Below are positions 36,500 through 45,624 of a stretch of 64,000 nucleotides of DNA, piece by piece. Source of the stretch: an uncultured Coprococcus sp. (GTDB taxonomy: Bacteria; Bacillota; Clostridia; Lachnospirales; Lachnospiraceae); contig URJI01000003.1 of assembly GCA_900548215.1 (NCBI GenBank), positions 1 to 64,000 of the forward strand, given 5' to 3'. The position numbers and the translations under genes were made by a program. The notes under the pieces were generated by a model, which did not search any database, was not told the origin of the DNA, and worked only from the letters and a program-made list of their open reading frames with translations. The stretch's first letter is position 1; every line of letters starts with the position of its first letter.

Positions 36500-37159
36500 C
36501 TATTTGTTTTTTGAACCAAATGACAGTTTATTCTCTGTACCTGCAATAAGTCTTTTGATATTTGGCAGATGCCTTATCACAGCCATACCTGCAATCACAG
36601 CAGCTAGTACAATTCCCTCTATCATCTTGCTGTTCGAAGTAAAATTGTAATCCCCATGAATTGCAAACACTGTATACAATACAAAGAAACCAATCATGAT
36701 TGTAAGCGAGCCAACTGAGACATATCTTGTAATCACAACACTTATGATAAATGCCGCAAGCAATATCACAACAAGTCTCCAATCCCACAGACCAACTATC
36801 ATTCCACCGCTGGCAGCAATTCCCTTGCCACCCTTAAACTGCATGTAAAACGGAAAATTATGTCCAAGCACAACACCAAGTCCTGTGTAAAGAACAAACA
36901 TATACGCATTTCCTATGCCAAGCTGCCCTAGTATCACATGTGTAAGTGAACACGCTACAATTCCTTTCAAAAAATCTCCAAGAAAAACTATCAATCCAGC
37001 CTTTTTGCCGAGCACCCTGAGTGCATTCGTTGTCCCAGCGTTGCCACTGCCGTACTTTCTGATATCAACGCCCTTAAGTCTTCCATATATATATGCGGTC
37101 TGTATCAGCCCAACTCCATAACCTCCTACAAGGCATATTACTCTTATCGCTATCTCCAT
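36500..37159 (-). CDS. plsY: Acyl-phosphate:glycerol-3-phosphate acyltransferase
   Basis: The 219-residue membrane protein has several hydrophobic helices and the PlsY motifs GSGNAGTTNALRVLG, GDFLKGI and GHNFPFYMQFKGGKGIA. It transfers an acyl group from acyl-phosphate to position 1 of glycerol-3-phosphate at the inner face of the membrane, making lysophosphatidic acid. It begins 2 bp after the der stop and its ribosome site lies inside der, so the two are tightly coupled. The der-plsY-gpsA order is common in Clostridia. Confidence 0.95.
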   Translation of the reverse strand: MEIAIRVICLVGGYGVGLIQTAYIYGRLKGVDIRKYGSGNAGTTNALRVLGKKAGLIVFLGDFLKGIVACSLTHVILGQLGIGNAYMFVLYTGLGVVLGHNFPFYMQFKGGKGIAASGGMIVGLWDWRLVVILLAAFIISVVITRYVSVGSLTIMIGFFVLYTVFAIHGDYNFTSNSKMIEGIVLAAVIAGMAVIRHLPNIKRLIAGTENKLSFGSKNK

Positions 37160-37161
37160 GA

Positions 37162-38484
37162 CTATTTCTCTTTCCTCTCTCTGATTATGAATTTTAAAGG
37201 CGTTCCCCTGAATCCAAATGACTCTCTTATCCTGTTCTCAATATATCTTGTATATGAGAAGTGCATAAGTTCCTTGTCGTTTACAAATATAACAAATGTA
37301 GGCGGTTTTACAGCAACCTGTGTTATATAGTAAAGTTTCAGTCTCTTGCCCTTATCTGAAGGAGGCTGCTGCATCGCAACAGCTTCACTCATAATCTCAT
37401 TAAGTACACCAGTAGCTATTCGGAGTGAGTGATTCTCTATGACAGCATCTATAGTCTCAAATAGTTTAGGAAGTCGCTGTCCTGTCTGTGCAGATATAAA
37501 AATGAGCTCTGCATACGGCATATATGACAGCTTATTTCTTATTTCTTCTGTAAATTTATATATGGTCTTGTCATTTTTCTCTATGGCATCCCATTTATTT
37601 ACAGCTATTATCATACCCTTTCCGCGCTCATGTGCTATTCCAGCAATCTTGGCATCCTGATCTGTTATACCCTCTGTGGCATCTATAACAAGAACAGCCA
37701 CATTACATCTCTCAACTGCTGATACCGTCCTTATGATACTATATCTCTCAATATCCTCTTTGATCTTGCTCTTTCGTCTAAGTCCTGCAGTATCTATGAA
37801 TACATATTTCCTGCCATTTCTGACAATCTCAGTATCGACGGCATCTCTGGTGGTTCCAGCTATATCAGACACTATAACTCTATCCTCACCAAGGAGTTTA
37901 TTTATAATAGAAGATTTGCCAACATTTGGTTTTCCAATGATTGCAATCCTTGGTCTCTCATCCTCTACCTCTTCTCTCGCCGACTCATCAAAATGTGAGA
38001 CCACTTCGTCGAGCATATCTCCTATTCCAAGTCTTGACGATCCCGATATCGGATGTGGATCTCCAAGGCCAAGATTGTAAAATTCATACACATCCGGCAT
38101 AAATTTCTCAAAACTGTCAACCTTGTTTACAACCAGAACTATAGGCTTATTTGATCTTCTTAGCATGTCAGCAACCTTTGAATCATCATCAACCATCCCC
38201 TGTCTGACATCTGTCATGAAAATGATGACATCAGCAGTCTCTATGGCTATCTCAGCCTGCTCTCTCATGCTCTTAAGTATGATATTATCAGACTCCGGTT
38301 CAATACCTCCGGTATCTATAAGCGTAAAATTGTAATCCAGCCAGTTAATATCAGCATATATCCTGTCTCTGGTAACTCCCGGTGTATCCTGTACTATGGA
38401 TATCTTCTCCCCGGCAAGCACATTGAACAGAGTAGATTTACCTACGTTTGGTCTTCCAACTATGGCTACAATAGGTTTACTCAT
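37162..38484 (-). CDS. der: Ribosome-assembly GTPase Der (EngA)
   Basis: The 440-residue product has two consecutive GTPase domains, the signature of Der: P-loops GRPNVGKS (10-17) and GKPNVGKS (about 184-191), G3 motifs DTGG and DTAG, and G4 motifs NKVD and NKWD. A C-terminal KH-like domain (about 355-440) follows. It acts in 50S subunit maturation. It lies between the DUF512 protein gene and plsY in one transcript. Confidence 0.97.
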   Translation of the reverse strand: MSKPIVAIVGRPNVGKSTLFNVLAGEKISIVQDTPGVTRDRIYADINWLDYNFTLIDTGGIEPESDNIILKSMREQAEIAIETADVIIFMTDVRQGMVDDDSKVADMLRRSNKPIVLVVNKVDSFEKFMPDVYEFYNLGLGDPHPISGSSRLGIGDMLDEVVSHFDESAREEVEDERPRIAIIGKPNVGKSSIINKLLGEDRVIVSDIAGTTRDAVDTEIVRNGRKYVFIDTAGLRRKSKIKEDIERYSIIRTVSAVERCNVAVLVIDATEGITDQDAKIAGIAHERGKGMIIAVNKWDAIEKNDKTIYKFTEEIRNKLSYMPYAELIFISAQTGQRLPKLFETIDAVIENHSLRIATGVLNEIMSEAVAMQQPPSDKGKRLKLYYITQVAVKPPTFVIFVNDKELMHFSYTRYIENRIRESFGFRGTPLKFIIRERKEK

Positions 38485-38507
38485 TCCTGTTTCCTCCGTT
38501 TATTTAT

Positions 38508-39818
38508 TTACACATCATCGTCAATAAGTGCATGTATAAGATCAGCACCACTTGATTCTACAATACAAACTTTGACTTGTAAAGCATCTGTAAACTCATC
38601 AATGGTTAGATCATCAAGGAATTTCGGCTCATCCGCCATAAGTGTGTTAGATGGAAGTACAAGCCGTTCTCCAAGCGGTTTATCTTTAAGCTGTTTTATT
38701 ATATCTCCACCTGTCAGAAGTCCTGTCACAGTGATTCTGTGACCAAAGAAATCATTTATGATCTTATACAGATGAATCTTCACATTCGGAAATTTTTCAC
38801 CTATCCGGTCGACAAGGCGCTTTATTGAATTATATACAAGCACCCCTGTAACAGCAGAGACCTCTAGTTCTCTGTCATCACCCTCTATCTCATCAAATGC
38901 CTCATCGAATTCGTCAGACAGTAGTCTTACCATGCCGACACCGTTCTCAAGCTGTATGAAGCCGTCATATCTTTCAGCCTCAGGGAATTCTCTTCCGGCA
39001 TTTATATACCACTCATCACTGGCCTGTACGAAATGTATACCGTGCTTCTCGTAGCATTCCTTCTGGAAACCCTCTATGATATCTATAACCTCACCAGCAT
39101 CCTCAGCGGTAAACGGCTCCAGATGGAACAGACCATCTCTATAATCAGACAAGCCAACCGGCACCACAGACATACTCTCCATAACTGGCACAAACTCCAT
39201 AAGATCTGAGATTGTTCGCCTGAGCTCATCGCCATCATTTATACCTTTACACAAAACCACCTGACCGTTCATAGGAATTCCCGCATTATAAAATTTCCTT
39301 ATGCGTTCGAGTATCGTTCCCGCAAATCTGTTATTCAGCATACTACAGCGAAGTTCCGGATTTGTCGTGTGGACAGATATATTTATAGGGGCAAGATGAT
39401 AATTGATTATACGGTCTATATCAGCGTCTTTCATATTGGTAAGCGTTATATAATTACCCTGAAGAAATGACAATCTGGAATCATCATCCTTAAAATATAT
39501 CGTATCTCTCATCCCTTTTGGGTTCTGATCAATAAAGCAAAATATGCACTTATTATAACAGGATTTATAGTTGTCCATGAGGGAATTCTCAAAGACTATA
39601 CCCAGATCCTCATCATATTCCTTGTCGATCTCAAGAAGCCATTCTTCACCATCAGGCTTTCTGACAAGGAGTTCTATATATTCATCGTTTATAAGATATT
39701 GGTAGTCAAATATATCCTCTATGGGATGATCGTTTACCGCCAAAATATTATCTCCCGGTTCGATCTCAAGCTCTTCAGCTATACTGCCATCCAATACACT
39801 TTTAACTATGTGTTCCAT
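38508..39818 (-). CDS. DUF512 / PDZ-like radical-SAM-type protein
   Basis: The 436-residue product has an N-terminal PDZ-like segment (IAEELEIEPGDNILAVNDHP, about 12-60). A Cys motif C87-x3-C91-x2-C94 (CYNKCIFCFID) follows, of the kind that ligates the 4Fe-4S cluster of radical SAM enzymes. The C-terminal DUF512 region contains a KIHLYKIINDFFGHRITVTG segment and VLPSNTLM. The family is strongly conserved next to der in Clostridia but its reaction is not established. The genomic link to Der suggests a role connected to ribosome biogenesis or translation; this is inference from position only. Confidence 0.88.
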   Translation of the reverse strand: MEHIVKSVLDGSIAEELEIEPGDNILAVNDHPIEDIFDYQYLINDEYIELLVRKPDGEEWLLEIDKEYDEDLGIVFENSLMDNYKSCYNKCIFCFIDQNPKGMRDTIYFKDDDSRLSFLQGNYITLTNMKDADIDRIINYHLAPINISVHTTNPELRCSMLNNRFAGTILERIRKFYNAGIPMNGQVVLCKGINDGDELRRTISDLMEFVPVMESMSVVPVGLSDYRDGLFHLEPFTAEDAGEVIDIIEGFQKECYEKHGIHFVQASDEWYINAGREFPEAERYDGFIQLENGVGMVRLLSDEFDEAFDEIEGDDRELEVSAVTGVLVYNSIKRLVDRIGEKFPNVKIHLYKIINDFFGHRITVTGLLTGGDIIKQLKDKPLGERLVLPSNTLMADEPKFLDDLTIDEFTDALQVKVCIVESSGADLIHALIDDDV

Positions 39819-39857
39819 ACCAACCTCATATTCATTTCATGTTTACAGAAAATCCCA

Positions 39858-40700
39858 TCAGAGCATGATGACTGCGCCAAGATTTCCTCTGAGTCCATGG
39901 CTAGCTCTGTGTGAGAATAATACGTCGCTGTTGCAACACGTACATATATTTGTCACATCAATTTTTTCAGGCAGAACACCGGAATCAACCAAATTATAAT
40001 AATTTGCCCTATGCAGATCAAGAAGATACTTGCCATCTCCCTTATCATACACAATTTCATCCACCTGAGCCTTCGTATAAGCATCCATAAACTGTTTTGC
40101 CACATCCTCACTTACCTCGTAGCAGTCTTTGCATATAGACGGTCCTACCGCGCATATAAGATCAGATGCCTCTGTACCATACTCCTCCTTAAGACGTGAG
40201 AGCATACATCGGCTGATCTTTGCCACAGTTCCCTTCCAACCAGAGTGATTCATAGCGACAACTTTTTTTACCGGATCATAGAAGAACACTGGTACGCAAT
40301 CAGCGTAGAATGTCATAAGAGGAATCCCCGGAACATTTGTCATAAGACCATCAATTTCCCTGATATCAGTATCTCTCATGATTCCTTTACCAGCATCTTT
40401 CTCGGTTACTTTATATATATCCGTCTTATGCACCTGATCTGAGAACACAAGCTTTCTGTAATCATACCCCACTGCATCCGCAAATCTTCTGTGATTTTCC
40501 ATGACAGCATCCGGATCATCTCCTCTGTGAAAGCTGAGATTCATCGATCCAAGATAGCCTTTACTGACACCGCCTATCCTCGTTGAGAATCCATGAACTA
40601 CACCGGCTCTGTCTAATTTGTCAAACGTAATATATATAACCCCATTCTTATTGTGCAGATGGGTCGAATTTCCATGTCTGATATATTTTATCTCATTCAT
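39858..40700 (-). CDS. pgeF: Peptidoglycan editing factor / multicopper-oxidase-like YfiH (laccase domain)
   Basis: The 280-residue product is of the PgeF/YfiH family. It shows HGFSTRIGGVS at the start, TFYADCVPVFFYDP, the metal-site motif MNHSGWKGT and the C-terminal CNSDVLFSHRASHGLRG. Conserved His and Cys residues of these motifs are present. Members remove L-Ser wrongly added to UDP-MurNAc and also show purine nucleoside phosphorylase or polyphenol oxidase activity in vitro. It lies 39 bp upstream of the DUF512 gene in the same direction. Confidence 0.92.
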   Translation of the reverse strand: MNEIKYIRHGNSTHLHNKNGVIYITFDKLDRAGVVHGFSTRIGGVSKGYLGSMNLSFHRGDDPDAVMENHRRFADAVGYDYRKLVFSDQVHKTDIYKVTEKDAGKGIMRDTDIREIDGLMTNVPGIPLMTFYADCVPVFFYDPVKKVVAMNHSGWKGTVAKISRCMLSRLKEEYGTEASDLICAVGPSICKDCYEVSEDVAKQFMDAYTKAQVDEIVYDKGDGKYLLDLHRANYYNLVDSGVLPEKIDVTNICTCCNSDVLFSHRASHGLRGNLGAVIML

Positions 40701-40760
40701 AAAGCAACTGCTCCAAACTATTTTCCCATTAAAAATATAATACCTATACTGACAACTATA

Positions 40761-41123
40761 TCAATTATACCATGAGTACTCAAATGCGTTTTCTATGTGA
40801 TGTATATTATCTTCCATAACTGTTATCACATCAAATCTAACCCCGACATCAACTCCATATCCCATGTGTTTCAGAAAATGTAAGGCCACGCGGGATATCT
40901 GTCTCTGTTTATTTGCACCCACCGCTTCCTCCGGCGTGCCTTTTCTAAAATTCGAGCGGTACTTCACTTCAACAAACACAATGTAACCATCTTTTTCTGC
41001 CACAATATCTATCTCACCAGACGCCATCCTGTAGTTTCTGGCAAGTATCACATAGCCTTTTCCAGCAAGATAATCAGCGGCAACATTTTCATAAGTCGAA
41101 CCTATGCTTCTGCTATTGTACAT
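40761..41123 (-). CDS. UPF0102 (YraN) family endonuclease-like protein
   Basis: A small protein of about 120 residues from the ATG at 41123 (AAAGGA site). It carries the YraN core: GEIDIVAEKDGYIVFVEVKY, the Asp and Glu-x-Lys of a PD-(D/E)XK fold, and AVGANKQRQI. The function is unknown; the fold suggests a Holliday-junction-like nuclease. The rnhB-yraN adjacency is widespread. An upstream ATG at 41141 lacks a site. Confidence 0.9.
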   Translation of the reverse strand: MYNSRSIGSTYENVAADYLAGKGYVILARNYRMASGEIDIVAEKDGYIVFVEVKYRSNFRKGTPEEAVGANKQRQISRVALHFLKHMGYGVDVGVRFDVITVMEDNIHHIENAFEYSWYN

Positions 41124-41168
41124 ATGTTCCTTTCTACACAAAACACAACAAATTCATATATACAAGTT

Positions 41169-41924
41169 CTATACAAAATTACCAATAAAACTTCTTCTAT
41201 GTATGGCACATGGCCCCATGTTTTTGAGCGCAGATATATGCTCCGCGGTTCCATATCCCATATTCCTTGCAAAACCATACCCGGGATAGACACTGTCATA
41301 CTCCACCATAAGTCTGTCTCTTGTGACTTTTGCTATGATGCTGGCAGCTGCAATAGACGCAGAAAGTGTGTCACCTTTTATTATTCCCTTCTGAGTGATA
41401 TCAACGTCAGGAATATTTACCGCATCGTTCAGCAGGATATCAGGCTTGACGGAAAGCTTAGATATAGCCTGTCTCATAGCTTCATAGTCAGCGTTCAAAA
41501 TGTTTATATCATCTATCACATCCTGATCTGCCATTCCAACACCAACAGATACCGCCTTCATCATTATCTCTTCATACAATGCCTCTCTCTTTTTAGCTGA
41601 AAGCTGCTTCGAATCATTGAGATAGAGAATGTCACAGTTTTTGGGAAGTATTACAGCAGCAGCAACAACCGGTCCAGCCAGAGGGCCACGACCGACTTCA
41701 TCTATTCCACAAATATACTGTTTGTCTGCAAATTCTCTCTCAAATTGAAACATCTTATAAGATCTTTCAAGTTCGGCATGATATGTATCAAGCTTTTTTT
41801 CTGCCGATCTAACTATTTTTTTTACTCCATCTCTTTCATCTGATGCATATTTTTCTATAATTTCTTTGTAATCACGAATGTCAGCCTCTGCAAAAATTCG
41901 TTTTATATCAACTATACTTGCCAT
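41169..41924 (-). CDS. rnhB: Ribonuclease HII
   Basis: The 251-residue enzyme removes ribonucleotides and RNA primers from DNA. The active-site motif CGIDEVGRGPLAGPVVAAAV gives Asp and Glu of the DEDD tetrad, NDSKQL follows, and the VKGDTLSASIAAASI-type region near 185 is complete (KGDTLSASIAAASIIAKVTR). An N-terminal extension of about 70 residues precedes the catalytic core, as in the B. subtilis-type enzymes. It has GGAGG just before the ATG and lies 10 bp after a terminator-like hairpin. Confidence 0.96.
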   Translation of the reverse strand: MASIVDIKRIFAEADIRDYKEIIEKYASDERDGVKKIVRSAEKKLDTYHAELERSYKMFQFEREFADKQYICGIDEVGRGPLAGPVVAAAVILPKNCDILYLNDSKQLSAKKREALYEEIMMKAVSVGVGMADQDVIDDINILNADYEAMRQAISKLSVKPDILLNDAVNIPDVDITQKGIIKGDTLSASIAAASIIAKVTRDRLMVEYDSVYPGYGFARNMGYGTAEHISALKNMGPCAIHRRSFIGNFV

Positions 41925-41934
41925 AGTTCCTCCA

Positions 41935-41973
41935 CAAAACAGGGGCTGTTGCCATCGCTCGGCAGCGGCCCCC
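41935..41973 (-). terminator. GC-rich hairpin between lepB and rnhB
   Basis: On the minus strand the stem GGGGGCCGCTGCC / GGCAACAGCCCC is followed by TGTTTTG. It lies immediately upstream of the rnhB ribosome site, so it would attenuate the distal genes rather than end the operon completely. Confidence 0.55.
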
Positions 41974-41984
41974 GTTAATACAGG

Positions 41985-42989
41985 CTACTCAATCTTACCA
42001 AATCCTCCGGTAAATCTGAAAACAGCCCTTCCTATTATATCCTTCTTATGTATGTTGCCGACATCAGCCACACGGCTGTCGCGGCTGTTGTTTCTATTGT
42101 CTCCAAGAACAAAATATTCATCTTCGCCAAGTGTGACTTCCTCAGAAGCAACACCACGCTTGTCCTCAGCTATAGTCTCCCTACCATATACATCACCTTG
42201 AAGTTCCTCATCATTTATATAGATAACTCCATCTTCATCTATATATACAGTCTCTCCAGGAAGTCCTATAACTCTCTTAATATAGAAAGTCTCGTCATCA
42301 CCCCCATAAGGGAAAACAACAACATCAAATCTCTTAGGAGATCCAAATTCATATTCCAGCTTGTCTATCCACAGAGTATCACCACTGTGAAGAGTGTTGC
42401 TCATGGACTCGCCACTCACCTCAGTCCTTTGTCCAACATATGTGAGAACCGCCCAGCATATACCTATAACTATGAGTATATATACACATAAAGATACGAG
42501 ATCTTTAACAATATTGATCTCCTTCTCCGCCTTAGCAGCTTTCTTCGCCTGCTTCTTCTCTTCCTTAAGCTTTTTCTTTATAGCCTTTTCATCTAATTCT
42601 TCATCCGAGGATGACTCAGCCTCTAGATGTGTATCGGGATCAACCGGCTTGATATCAGAATCTCCGGCTCCTGCCTGATCTTTCTTTTCTTTCTTAACAT
42701 CTACAGCAACAGGTTTACCACCGTTTTCGGCAACAGCCCTGTCCCATGACCATGCTGTGTCAGGCTTCTTTACATCCGCACTTTCTTCTTTATCGTCAGA
42801 CTCACCCGCAACATCTGAGTTCTCGGCATCTGATTCTTTCTTTTTTGCAAGCTTTTTCTGTTCTCTCTCTATCGCTTTCTGACGCTTTTTCTCATATTTT
42901 GCTATCTCTTTATCCCTTGCCTTTTTGGCAGGGTCATCATCAAATATTTCATTCAGAGCATCAGCTACATTCTTGTTTTCTTCGCTCAT
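41985..42989 (-). CDS. lepB: Signal peptidase I with long charged N-terminal extension
   Basis: Type I signal peptidase: the C-terminal part (about 150-334) has one transmembrane helix, the nucleophile Ser in SGESMSNTL, the general-base Lys in YIKRVIGLPGE, and the GDNRNNSRDSR box. It cleaves signal peptides on the outer face. From the ATG at 42989 (AAAGGAG) it is 334 residues because of an unusual cytoplasmic N-terminus of about 145 residues rich in Lys, Glu, Asp and Ser. That extension is absent in the companion enzyme encoded at 43850. It is located just downstream of rbgA. An in-frame ATG at 43049 lies inside rbgA and is unlikely. Confidence 0.93.
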   Translation of the reverse strand: MSEENKNVADALNEIFDDDPAKKARDKEIAKYEKKRQKAIEREQKKLAKKKESDAENSDVAGESDDKEESADVKKPDTAWSWDRAVAENGGKPVAVDVKKEKKDQAGAGDSDIKPVDPDTHLEAESSSDEELDEKAIKKKLKEEKKQAKKAAKAEKEINIVKDLVSLCVYILIVIGICWAVLTYVGQRTEVSGESMSNTLHSGDTLWIDKLEYEFGSPKRFDVVVFPYGGDDETFYIKRVIGLPGETVYIDEDGVIYINDEELQGDVYGRETIAEDKRGVASEEVTLGEDEYFVLGDNRNNSRDSRVADVGNIHKKDIIGRAVFRFTGGFGKIE

Positions 42990-42999
42990 GTAATCTCCT

Positions 43000-43839
43000 T
43001 TAAGGTGTCTCCAGAGTGATCTTTCCAAGCTTGCCTGACCTGAAATCATCCAGGATCAAAGCAGCTGCCTTATCATAATCCAATTCGCCACCTTTTTTAA
43101 TACACTGTCTCTTTTCTGCTATCTCAGTCAAAGCCTTGACCGGATCATCAGTACTTTCAATATTATACCTTTGAGCTAATGTATTACAATAGTTACAATG
43201 TAAAAATTTAATTAATTCAATTGAAATATCTGTAATATTTAATATCTCATCATTTATAGAACCGATGAATGCAAGCCTAAGTCCAACTGCCTCATCATCG
43301 AACTTTGGCCACAGTATTCCCGGAGTATCAAGAAGCTCTATATTCTTACCAAGTCTTATCCACTGTTTTCCCTTGGTAACTCCCGGCTTATTGCCAACCT
43401 TGGTACATGCCTTTCTGGCATAGGAATTGATAAACGTTGATTTACCCACATTCGGGATACCGACTATCATAGCTCTTATCGGCCTATTTATAATTCCCCG
43501 CTTCCTGTCTCTCTCTATCTTCTCACGGCATGCTTCCTGAACTATCTTATCTATTCCTTTCATGCCCATGCCATCCCTTGCATTTATACGCGCAACCGCA
43601 AATCCCTTTTCTTTATAGTAATCCTCCCACTTTGCCGTGACAGAATCATCTGCCAGATCAGTTTTATTAAGCAATATCAGTCTGTATTTGTTTCTGGCAA
43701 GCTCATCAATATCAGGATTTTTGCTGCTAAATGGAATTCGTGCATCGACAAGCTCGATCACGACATCGATCAGTTTTATATCCTCCTGCATCATACGTCT
43801 GGCCTTTGTCATATGGCCAGGATACCATTGTATATTCAT
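43000..43839 (-). CDS. rbgA: Ribosome biogenesis GTPase A (YlqF)
   Basis: The 279-residue GTPase has circularly permuted motifs: G4 NKTD precedes G1 GIPNVGKS and G3 DTPG. The N-terminal IQWYPGHMTKARRMM and the LAFIGSIND stretch are typical of RbgA. It is needed for late 50S assembly. It sits between two signal peptidase genes with gaps of about 10 bp on each side, which indicates one operon. Confidence 0.96.
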   Translation of the reverse strand: MNIQWYPGHMTKARRMMQEDIKLIDVVIELVDARIPFSSKNPDIDELARNKYRLILLNKTDLADDSVTAKWEDYYKEKGFAVARINARDGMGMKGIDKIVQEACREKIERDRKRGIINRPIRAMIVGIPNVGKSTFINSYARKACTKVGNKPGVTKGKQWIRLGKNIELLDTPGILWPKFDDEAVGLRLAFIGSINDEILNITDISIELIKFLHCNYCNTLAQRYNIESTDDPVKALTEIAEKRQCIKKGGELDYDKAAALILDDFRSGKLGKITLETP

Positions 43840-43849
43840 AAAAGCTCCT

Positions 43850-44422
43850 TTATTTAACCTTTATTCTTCCGAGTATCTCACTCTTCTTTATGTTCCCAAC
43901 ACTCGGATATCTTGAATCCTGACTGTCATCCGGATTATCGCCAAGAACAAAGTACTCGTTCTCACCAAGTGTTATCCCTGATTCAGCAAGTCCAGCCGTT
44001 CTGATCTCGGACTCAACAGGACGATCAGACAAGGGATTGCCATTGATATACACTTGTCCATTCTGGATGAGTACAGTCTCTCCCGGAAGTCCAATAACTC
44101 TTTTTATCGAATAGTATTCAGTTTGTTTATCTACAGTTCTATAAGCCACCACGTCATATCTATCCGGAGATCCAGCCAGGTAGACAACCTGATTTGCTGT
44201 GTAATCCTGTCCATCTTTTAATGTAGGATCCATGGAAGGTCCCACCATATATACTTTTTGAAATCCAAATGCAACAAAACCATATCCGAGTATGGCTGCT
44301 GTCAGAACGACTATACACCATGCAAACATGCTCTTTACTGTCTTTTTAAATGATCTCTGTTGTCTTCTCTGTCGACGACGTTCTCTTCGCATTCTGCGAA
44401 TTCTGTCATATCTTTCACTCAT
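43850..44422 (-). CDS. lepB: Signal peptidase I (short form)
   Basis: The 190-residue type I signal peptidase has an N-terminal basic stretch (RRMRRERRRQRRQQR), a single transmembrane helix at about 30-50, Ser in GPSMDPTLKDG, Lys in SIKRVIGLPGET, and the GDNPDDSQDSR box. It is the usual length for the family. This is the second of two such enzymes flanking rbgA. The ATG follows GAGGAA. The rplS terminator sits just upstream, so its transcription may depend on read-through or an unrecognised promoter. Confidence 0.94.
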   Translation of the reverse strand: MSERYDRIRRMRRERRRQRRQQRSFKKTVKSMFAWCIVVLTAAILGYGFVAFGFQKVYMVGPSMDPTLKDGQDYTANQVVYLAGSPDRYDVVAYRTVDKQTEYYSIKRVIGLPGETVLIQNGQVYINGNPLSDRPVESEIRTAGLAESGITLGENEYFVLGDNPDDSQDSRYPSVGNIKKSEILGRIKVK

Positions 44423-44458
44423 ATAATTTCCTCACAGGTCCAAATAAGAGATTATCTC

Positions 44459-44490
44459 AAAAATGGCTGGAGTATGAATACTCCAGCCAT
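44459..44490 (-). terminator. Terminator after rplS
   Basis: Perfect 11-bp arms ATGGCTGGAGT / ACTCCAGCCAT with a 6-nt loop, then T5 on the minus strand, 25 bp beyond the rplS stop. Confidence 0.9.
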
Positions 44491-44515
44491 CATGGTTTCT
44501 ACATCACAAGCTAAA

Positions 44516-44863
44516 TTATTTAACAAGCTCTTTAACCTTTGCTGCCTTACCAACTCTTGAACGTAAGTAGTAGATCTTAGCTCTTCTGACTTTACCTTTT
44601 CTTACTACTTCAATCTTCTCAACGAAAGGTGAATGAACTGGCCATGTCTTCTCAACACCGCATCCGCTAGAAATCTTTCTAACTGTGAAAGTCTCTCTGT
44701 TGCTTCCGCCCTGTCTCTTAATAACAGTACCCTCAAAGATCTGGATTCTCTCCTTGTTACCCTCTTTGATTCTGTTGTGTACCTTTACAGTGTCTCCTAC
44801 GTTGAACTTATCAACGCTCTCCTTCATCTGTGAAGCTTCAAGATTCTTAATGTAATCGTTCAT
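44516..44863 (-). CDS. rplS: 50S ribosomal protein L19
   Basis: The 115-residue product has the L19 motifs [39 protein letters not shown] and [15 protein letters not shown]. It lies at the 30S-50S interface of the ribosome. The ATG follows AAGGAGG. It has its own promoter and terminator and so forms a short unit ahead of the lepB-rbgA operon. Confidence 0.98.
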   Translation of the reverse strand: MNDYIKNLEASQMKESVDKFNVGDTVKVHNRIKEGNKERIQIFEGTVIKRQGGSNRETFTVRKISSGCGVEKTWPVHSPFVEKIEVVRKGKVRRAKIYYLRSRVGKAAKVKELVK

Positions 44864-44983
44864 TGTGTTCCTCCTTAATATTCTGATGTTCTTACTGCCA
44901 TATCACATCGGATATATTGGCACAGAGGACCATCACTCTTTTCACAACTCATTTAATATAACACAACGAAATATGTTATGCAA
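44864..44983 (-). promoter_or_regulatory. rplS promoter and structured leader
   Basis: Minus-strand TTGCAT (44978-44983), 17 bp, TATATT (44955-44960). The leader of about 85 nt contains a hairpin TGCCA...ATATC-CGATGT-GATAT-GGCA near 44897-44923. Its place matches the L19 leader RNAs of Firmicutes that give autogenous control, but I cannot confirm the consensus by eye. Confidence 0.5.
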
Positions 44984-45018
44984 GTATAAAATGTGAAAAA
45001 ATGCAGCAAAATCGTGTA

Positions 45019-45056
45019 TAAAAAAGGAGTGCAGGAAAATCCTCACCCCTTTTTTA
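45019..45056 (-). terminator. Terminator of ssrA
   Basis: A stem formed by AAAAAAGGGGTGAGG and its imperfect complement CCTGCACTCCTTTTTT (minus strand), ending in T6, lies about 145 bp past the tmRNA 3' end. Nothing else is recognised in the 45057-45202 stretch. Confidence 0.75.
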
Positions 45057-45202
45057 TGGTGTTAAATTGGTTTTATAAGTGGACTTTATCGAACACTTAG
45101 CTTAAATACAATCTATATACCCTGTATTTTTTTTGAACACATTTCTAAGCCAATATACAGATTAGTCTACAAATCTGTTCCGTTCTTCCTTCTTATGAAA
45201 AT

Positions 45203-45544
45203 TAGTGGAGCTGGGGGGAGTCGAACCCCCGTCCAAAAGCTCATTCACTACAGTTTCTTCCATCACAGTCAGTGTTTTAACATTCCCTCAGCCTATCGCC
45301 CACTAACATGCTATAGACCTTAGTAGCTTCATGGATTTTCTTACATCGCAAAGCTTAGATGCAAGAGTTTGCCGATGATCGACGCCATTCCTAAAGGTTC
45401 GGCGTTCCTAAAGGATGACGACTGCCCTTAGGCAGCGTATGCTAAATTATCGTTAGCGTTTATTTTTTGTCCAGCTTTTTACGTGGCTCTGGTCCACGGA
45501 TGGCTTCCATAGCTTCAAAACCCCTGTCGAAACCAGTCAACCCC
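45203..45544 (-). ncRNA. ssrA: Transfer-messenger RNA (tmRNA), tag ANDNLAYAA
   Basis: The tRNA-like ends pair: 5' GGGGTTG (45538-45544) with 3' CAGCTCC (45207-45213), followed by discriminator A. The D-arm-like GACTGGTTTCGACAGGGG and the T-arm GGTTCGACTCC are classic. The tag frame reads GCT AAC GAT AAT TTA GCA TAC GCT GCC TAA, that is ANDNLAYAA, with a stem-loop after it. It rescues stalled ribosomes with SmpB, encoded 620 bp upstream. The genome has CTA where CCA would be, so the CCA end must be added by nucleotidyltransferase. Confidence 0.96.
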
Positions 45545-45624
45545 TGATCATATAACGATCAGCGTGTACTGATCACATCAGCCGCATACGCTATTCGTAT
45601 GCACTGACATATATAGAAATAAAA

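Noticed and set aside
41124..41600. 158-codon plus-strand frame opposite rnhB.
   Set aside because: Antisense to a clear rnhB gene with all catalytic motifs; no ribosome site.
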